64,000 nt of DNA from Polyangiaceae bacterium (GTDB lineage: Bacteria > Myxococcota_A > Polyangia > Polyangiales > Polyangiaceae). This document shows positions 61,552-64,000 of the stretch, piece after piece (the stretch's first letter is position 1; every line of letters starts with the position of its first letter). The stretch spans positions 1-64,000 of the forward strand of contig JABSRN010000014.1 of NCBI GenBank assembly GCA_013214025.1. The letters run 5' to 3'. The notes below the pieces were generated by a model that made no database searches, was not told where the DNA came from, and saw nothing but the letters and a program-made list of their open reading frames with translations. A program made the position numbers and the translations under genes.

Positions 61552-63045
61552 ATGCGACCAATAAAGCTACGCTGTCTGATTGCTCTTCTCCTCGTGGGTG
61601 GCGGGCTGGTTGCCGCGTGCGCGGCTGAGGAGTCAAACAGCCGTGTGCTGGGCGGCGGAAGCGACTCTGGGTCTTCGGACGTCAGCGCGGGCGGCGCCGG
61701 TTCCGGTGGCGTCAGTTCCGGCGGCGTCAGTAATGGTGGTGTGACCTCGGGCGGCGCGAATGCGGGTGGTGTCAGCTCCGGCGGCTTGAGCGCTGGCGGA
61801 ACGGCTAGCGTGGACGGCGGCAATGTCGGCGACTCGGCCAGTGCGGGCGGAACTTTGGGGGGGGCCGACTCCGGACTAACTGGCAGCGTTTCCGGCCCTG
61901 GTGTGTACTGCGATTCCGAAATCTGCGGCGAGGGCGATAGCTGTTGCTGGGTTCAAAGCGGTGGACCCGCGGAGTGTTTCGATCCTGACGCGTATTCGTG
62001 CGATTCCACGGGTCAACATCTTGAGTTCCCCTGCGACGGACCGGAGGACTGCGGCAATGGCGAAGTGTGCTGCTTCGAGACCGAAAACGCCGACTCGGTG
62101 AGTTGTCGCGCCCCAAACAACTGCGGCAACGCCCGTGAGTGGGAGGTTTGCCATTCCGGTGAAGACTGCGCTGTTGGCGGCCGTCAGTGCATGCCCCTGC
62201 AACGGGTGGGCGGCAACTACGAGCCAGACGAAGCGCCTCCGGGGCTCTCTCTCTGTACTGACGACGTCCTGCCCGAATCGATTGAGTGCGGGAGCCAGAC
62301 GTGCGCCGCACCCAACCTGTGCTGTTGGGATCAGGACGGCGAATCCGGCAGCTGTAGTCTGAACTGCAGCAATGGTGACATCACCTTTCCCTGTGACGGT
62401 TCCGACGACTGTGCCGCGGGGGACGTGTGTTGCTTCGAGAATAACTTCGGCGACTCAACCGCTTGCCAACTCGCGGCGAACTGTGAGTCCAACGACGAGT
62501 GGGCGCTCTGCGATCCCAACGACGGCGAGCCGTGCTCGCTTCCCAATCGTGAGTGCGTGAGTGAGGACCGCGTAGCGGGCCAATTCGTCGCAGCCTCCGT
62601 GCCCAGCGGGACGTATTTGTGTACCGAGCAATCCTTCGCTCCTCCAGAGGAGCCCGCGGGCGGAGTGGTCCCCGGTACAGAAGGAGTCGTCTGCGGAGCC
62701 AGTGCATGCGAGGCGGGACCCTACCGTTGTTGTTTCGAACCGACGGGGCTGTCACTGAGTTGCTTCAACTCCGACGCCGTTTCGTGTTCGACGCTGACCT
62801 TGCTCTGCGACGGCCCGGAGGACTGCACCAACGGCGAAGTTTGCTGCTTCGACGAGTCCGACAACGACCAACGCTGCGAGAGTGCCAATTCCTGCGATGG
62901 CGATGACGAGTGGGAAGTCTGCAGTCCTGTAGACGGAGTAGATTGCGCCGACCGAATGAATTCATGCCAAGGCGTCGATGTGGCCGCCGACTTCCCAACG
63001 GCGTCTCTGCCTGCCGGTGTTTTCGTCTGTTCCCCCTGGCAGTGA
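61552..63045 (+). CDS. Lipoprotein with three Cys-rich repeat domains
   Basis: A 497-residue surface lipoprotein. Signal peptide and lipobox GLVAAC (Cys23) are followed by a Gly/Ser/Ala linker (35-105) of GG(V)SSGG type. Three homologous domains of about 120 residues follow (roughly 118-240, 245-365, 380-497), each with a CC pair followed by an aromatic residue (SCCWVQSGG, LCCWDQDG, RCCFEPTG), a middle (F/L)xCDG(P/S)xDCxxGxVCCF motif and an acidic EWxxC or DEWxxC segment with further Cys. About twelve Cys per domain suggest several disulfides. Function unknown; binding of a ligand or surface shield is inference. It lies alone on the plus strand. Confidence 0.78.
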   Translation: MRPIKLRCLIALLLVGGGLVAACAAEESNSRVLGGGSDSGSSDVSAGGAGSGGVSSGGVSNGGVTSGGANAGGVSSGGLSAGGTASVDGGNVGDSASAGGTLGGADSGLTGSVSGPGVYCDSEICGEGDSCCWVQSGGPAECFDPDAYSCDSTGQHLEFPCDGPEDCGNGEVCCFETENADSVSCRAPNNCGNAREWEVCHSGEDCAVGGRQCMPLQRVGGNYEPDEAPPGLSLCTDDVLPESIECGSQTCAAPNLCCWDQDGESGSCSLNCSNGDITFPCDGSDDCAAGDVCCFENNFGDSTACQLAANCESNDEWALCDPNDGEPCSLPNRECVSEDRVAGQFVAASVPSGTYLCTEQSFAPPEEPAGGVVPGTEGVVCGASACEAGPYRCCFEPTGLSLSCFNSDAVSCSTLTLLCDGPEDCTNGEVCCFDESDNDQRCESANSCDGDDEWEVCSPVDGVDCADRMNSCQGVDVAADFPTASLPAGVFVCSPWQ

Positions 63046-63083
63046 CGGGCAAGCCCCCAACGCGTCGGAATTGGTTGGCCCGC

Positions 63084-63404
63084 TCAGTCGGGGATTTTGA
63101 CCATTTTGACGTCGAGCTTGATGGCTTGGCGATCGGACGACACCAGTCGGTCCCACGGAAAGTAGCCATCGCGCTCGATGGTCACGCGGTGCTCGCCTTC
63201 GGGTAGCCGGATCCCGCGAGCGGCCACCATGCCGAGGGTGCCGACAAATTCTTCGTCGATGAACACCGCTGCGTCGTGCGGTGAGGTGCCGCGCGTCATG
63301 TTCAGGCTGACGGCAGACCGCGAGCTGGCCCAGCCGCCACAGGCTGTCAGCGATAAGGTCGCGCCCAGCAAGAGCGCAGTGCCCAAGGTGCGCGCTCGCG
63401 TCAT
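63084..63404 (-). CDS. PEGA-domain lipoprotein
   Basis: A 106-residue lipoprotein (LSLTACGG) with one PEGA domain: [18 protein letters not shown], then [22 protein letters not shown] domains are surface beta domains found in S-layer and envelope proteins. ATG 63404 overlaps the guaA stop by four bases (ATGA), so it is translated with guaA. No link to GMP synthesis is obvious. Confidence 0.85.
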   Translation of the reverse strand: MTRARTLGTALLLGATLSLTACGGWASSRSAVSLNMTRGTSPHDAAVFIDEEFVGTLGMVAARGIRLPEGEHRVTIERDGYFPWDRLVSSDRQAIKLDVKMVKIPD

Positions 63405-64000
63405 TCCCACTCGATGGTCGCCGGCGGCTTGGAGCTAATGTCGTAGGCGACGCGGTTGATGCCCTTGACCTCGTTGATAATTCGCGAGCTCATGCGCTCG
63501 AGCACATCGTAGGGCAGGCGCGCGAAGTTCGCGGTCATCGCGTCGGTCGACTCGACGCAGCGGATGGCGCAGGCTTCCTCGTAGGTGCGGTCGTCGCCCA
63601 TCACGCCCACGCTACGCACGGGCAGCAGCACGGCAAACGCCTGCCAGATTTCGTCGTAAAGACCGGCGCGCCGGATCTCTTCGTCCACGATGGCCTCGGC
63701 GCCGCGCAAGGTAGCGAGACGCTCGGCGGTCACTTCGCCCAGGCATCGAATCGCCAGACCCGGGCCGGGGAAGGGTTGGCGCCAGATCACGTCGTGGGGC
63801 ATGCCCATGGATTCGCCCACTCGACGGACCTCGTCTTTGAACAGCTCGCGCAAGGGCTCGATGAGCTTGAGTTTCATGTGGTCGGGCAGGCCACCGACGT
63901 TGTGATGCGTCTTGATGACGGCGCTTTTGCCCTTGACGCTCACGCTTTCGATTACGTCCGGGTACAGAGTGCCTTGCAAGAGGTACTTGATGCCCTCAAG
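63401..64000 (-). CDS. guaA: GMP synthase (glutamine-hydrolysing), C-terminal part
   Basis: The frame is open at the right edge; 199 residues of the C-terminal part are seen. Conserved: [20 protein letters not shown] (pyrophosphatase domain end), [20 protein letters not shown] (dimerisation start), [34 protein letters not shown] and the universal end [11 protein letters not shown]. GuaA makes GMP from XMP and glutamine; the amidotransferase and the ATPase parts lie beyond the window. Coupled to the PEGA lipoprotein gene. Confidence 0.97.
   Translation of the reverse strand, partial: LEGIKYLLQGTLYPDVIESVSVKGKSAVIKTHHNVGGLPDHMKLKLIEPLRELFKDEVRRVGESMGMPHDVIWRQPFPGPGLAIRCLGEVTAERLATLRGAEAIVDEEIRRAGLYDEIWQAFAVLLPVRSVGVMGDDRTYEEACAIRCVESTDAMTANFARLPYDVLERMSSRIINEVKGINRVAYDISSKPPATIEWE

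Noticed and set aside
1-64000. CRISPR arrays, insertion sequences, prophage genes, replication origin
   Set aside because: I looked for spaced direct repeats, transposase or integrase motifs, and dnaA-box clusters and saw none; the short tandem repeats are coding minisatellites.

Overview
The window reads as chromosomal DNA of a high-GC myxobacterium (phylum Myxococcota; class Polyangia is the best guess, finer placement is not supported). The reasons are the many lipoproteins with Gly/Ser/Thr/Asp-rich linkers, a DUF4215-type Cys-rich repeat, a very large TPR protein with a Pro-rich tail, a pseudokinase/GYF/single-TM protein of myxobacterial style, and cytosolic hybrid signalling proteins. 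Coding density is high, many genes overlap by ATGA or TAATG, and several start with GTG. I found no insertion sequence, prophage or CRISPR array. One tRNA gene, tRNA-Pro(TGG), lies at 59008-59081.

Left part (1-12.2 kb): the 3' end of a Cys-rich surface protein; coaE facing it; a PQQ-propeller lipoprotein joined to a YprB-like exonuclease; leuS; a DUF72 protein; a small Cys-rich lipoprotein with a clear intrinsic terminator; and an overlapping operon of parvulin lipoprotein, CheY-like regulator and lnt. 12.2-24.2 kb: a cytosolic REC-histidine kinase followed by a cysteine desulfurase; a coiled-coil membrane protein-pyrF-rlmB operon; a single-domain biotin carrier; then a minus-strand run of thioredoxin-like membrane protein, pseudokinase/GYF protein, SctJ/FliF-like lipoprotein and MlaE-MlaF-MlaD, which suggests an envelope lipid-transport locus with unusual partners.

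Middle (24.4-44.3 kb): an 1823-residue TPR protein; an LD-carboxypeptidase; an acyltransferase/SDR/lipoprotein set; proA-rsfS-rlmH without nadD; a ccmC-ccmD-(41-residue membrane protein)-tatB-tatC operon; TolC-family and TPR proteins downstream of a DEAD-family helicase that carries DECD; and a polyprenyl diphosphate synthase.

Right part (44.3-64 kb): a TPR protein with a zincin-like domain lacking HExxH; a lipoprotein L,D-transpeptidase; a TonB-like P/E-rich membrane protein; panD; and the minus-strand series small membrane protein, RelA/SpoT-like protein, DUF507, yicC, gmk, mtnP. A plus-strand set follows (Cys lipoprotein, SH3-barrel protein, DUF4266, DUF3570). Beyond the tRNA are two damaged genes, a VWA-like gene without its N-terminus and with an in-frame TAG, and cheD frameshifted at a G8 tract, then a triple-repeat Cys-rich lipoprotein, a PEGA lipoprotein and the end of guaA.

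The strongest candidate for something undescribed is the protein at 54291-55361. It keeps, in order, the signature residues of a RelA/SpoT (p)ppGpp synthetase domain but has no recognisable hydrolase, TGS or ACT domain. It sits 17 bases after a two-TM small protein and upstream of guanylate kinase, a purine-nucleotide enzyme.
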